A DNA stretch of 64,000 nucleotides from Sphaerisporangium perillae (GTDB taxonomy: Bacteria; Actinomycetota; Actinomycetes; Streptosporangiales; Streptosporangiaceae). The notes beneath the pieces are model-generated. The model saw nothing but the letters and a program-made list of their open reading frames with translations, had not been told where the DNA came from and made no database searches. Position 1 is the stretch's first letter; each line of letters opens with the position of its first letter. A program made the translations under genes and the position numbers. Positions 63,068 to 64,000 of the stretch are shown piece by piece. The stretch is from positions 1 to 64,000 of the forward strand of contig NZ_JALLPO010000005.1 of NCBI RefSeq assembly GCF_023276435.1, written 5' to 3'.

Positions 63068-64000
63068 ACCGCGAGGAGCAGGTTCTGGAGCGCATCGAGC
63101 GGGCGCGCCGAGCCAGGCCGCGCGTGCGGGAGGAACTGGTCACCCTCGCGCACGGCGCGGGCGGCAAGGCCACACGCACGCTGATCGAGGCGGTGTTCCT
63201 GGAGTCCTTCCGCAACCCGCTGCTGGAGCCCCTGGCGGACGGCGCGGTGACCGGGGGAACGGCGTTCACCACTGACTCCTACGTGGTGACCCCGCTGTTC
63301 TTCCCCGGCGGGGACATCGGGGACCTCGCGGTCAACGGCACCGTCAACGACCTGGCCATGTGCGGGGCGCGGCCGGAGCACCTGTCGGCCGCGTTCATCC
63401 TCGAGGAGGGCTTCCCGATCGAGCACCTGCGCCGGATCGCCGCGACGATGGCGGAGGCGGCGCGGGCGGCCGGCGTGGCCATCGTCACCGGCGACACCAA
63501 GGTCGTCCAGAGAGGCAAGGCCGACGGCTGCTACATCACCACGGCCGGCGTCGGGACCGTCGACCCGGCGGTCAGGCTCAGCGCGTCCGCCGCCGAGCCG
63601 GGCGACGCGATCATCGTGTCCGGGCCGATCGGGGAGCACGGCGTCACGGTCATGCTCGCCCGGGGAGAGCTCGACATCGAGGCCGACCTGGTGTCCGACA
63701 CCGCGCCGCTCAACGGCCTGACCGCCCGGCTGCTGGACGCCTGTCCCGAGGGCAGGGTGCGCTGCCTGCGGGACGCCACCCGGGGCGGGGTGGCCACCGT
63801 GCTGAACGAGATCGCGCAGGCGTCGGAGGTCGCGGTCGTCCTGGACGAGGACGCGGTGCCCGTCCGGCCCGCCGTGCGCGGCGCGTGCGAGCTCCTCGGC
63901 ATCGACCCGCTCTACGTCGCCTGCGAGGGCCGGATGATCGCCGTGGTGGACGGGCGGTCCGCCGACGCGGCGCTGGCCGCCCTCCGGTCGCACCCGCTGG
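63064..64000 (+). CDS. hypE: HypE carbamoyl dehydratase (3' end outside window)
   Basis: PurM-like ATP-dependent enzyme that converts the HypF-delivered carbamoyl group to thiocyanate for the iron cyanide ligands. At least 312 residues are visible. Motifs include LAHGAGGKATRTLI near 28, GGDIGDLAVNGTVNDLAMCGARP near 79-101, GDTKVVQRG and DATRGGVATVLNEIA near 238. The TTG start at 63064 overlaps the hypD stop (TTGA) and has AAGGAGG about 10 bases upstream. The active C-terminal cysteine lies beyond the window. Confidence 0.93.
   Translation, partial: MNREEQVLERIERARRARPRVREELVTLAHGAGGKATRTLIEAVFLESFRNPLLEPLADGAVTGGTAFTTDSYVVTPLFFPGGDIGDLAVNGTVNDLAMCGARPEHLSAAFILEEGFPIEHLRRIAATMAEAARAAGVAIVTGDTKVVQRGKADGCYITTAGVGTVDPAVRLSASAAEPGDAIIVSGPIGEHGVTVMLARGELDIEADLVSDTAPLNGLTARLLDACPEGRVRCLRDATRGGVATVLNEIAQASEVAVVLDEDAVPVRPAVRGACELLGIDPLYVACEGRMIAVVDGRSADAALAALRSHPL

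Overview
This 64 kb window is high-GC actinobacterial chromosome. The evidence is the GC-rich codon use, frequent GTG and TTG starts, GTGA/ATGA stop-start overlaps, and families typical of filamentous actinomycetes: NRPS, a CebR-box cellulase, pentapeptide membrane proteins and the high-affinity [NiFe]-hydrogenase locus. A Streptosporangiales-like organism is a guess from gene content, not a demonstrated assignment.

Region 1 (1-19.5 kb) is the right part of a non-ribosomal peptide cluster. Two coupled NRPS genes, the first cut by the window edge, read ...A-T-C-A-T-E and C-T-C-A-T-TE. The first module of the second protein has no adenylation domain. A strong hairpin ends the operon. An insertion-scarred stretch (11.7-13.3 kb) follows, holding a VapBC-type toxin-antitoxin pair, a frameshifted and truncated transposase, and a 160 bp scar that duplicates pieces of the neighbouring tailoring genes. 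Next come a leftward P450-flavoprotein pair and a rightward set of amino-acid racemase, SbnB-like enzyme and arginine/asparagine-hydroxylase-like dioxygenase. The two sets diverge around a large inverted repeat. The tailoring genes suggest a peptide with 2,3-diaminopropionate, D-amino acids and a beta-hydroxylated residue. A MauE-like membrane protein closes the region.

Region 2 (19.5-25.7 kb) is a sugar-uptake operon: lipoprotein binding protein, two permeases and a family 3 glycosidase. It has a recognisable promoter and a palindromic operator and ends at a 20 bp bidirectional hairpin.

Region 3 (25.7-35.6 kb) is a zone of gene decay around a leftward cassette of glycosyltransferase, beta-helix acyltransferase, frameshifted class II aldolase, MurA paralogue and truncated HAD protein. 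Remnants of a SARP regulator, XRE/TPR regulator, IS630 transposase, TetR, Crp-type regulator and GAF protein lie around it, with an intact NUDIX hydrolase and a pentapeptide membrane protein.

Region 4 (35.6-49.4 kb) holds ordinary accessory genes: sulfotransferase plus glycosyltransferase, PrsW-like protease, DUF998 protein, a His-rich Tat-exported PHP phosphoesterase coupled to an unknown protein, an MGT glycosyltransferase, a secreted family 6 cellulase behind a perfect CebR box, a glutathione-independent formaldehyde dehydrogenase and a polyprenyl diphosphate synthase with a consensus promoter.

Region 5 (49.7-64 kb) is a hydrogen-oxidation locus of the group 1h (high-affinity, formerly group 5) type. 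It runs phosphoribosyltransferase-erythromycin esterase fusion, alpha/beta hydrolase, SIS protein, HypC-like chaperone, second SIS protein, small and large subunits, NifU-like protein, three hydrogenase-associated proteins, maturation protease, a 34-residue membrane peptide, HypA, HypC, HypD and HypE (cut by the window end). Most genes overlap, implying one coupled operon. The two SIS proteins look complementarily degenerate relative to GmhA, which is the most unusual point seen here.
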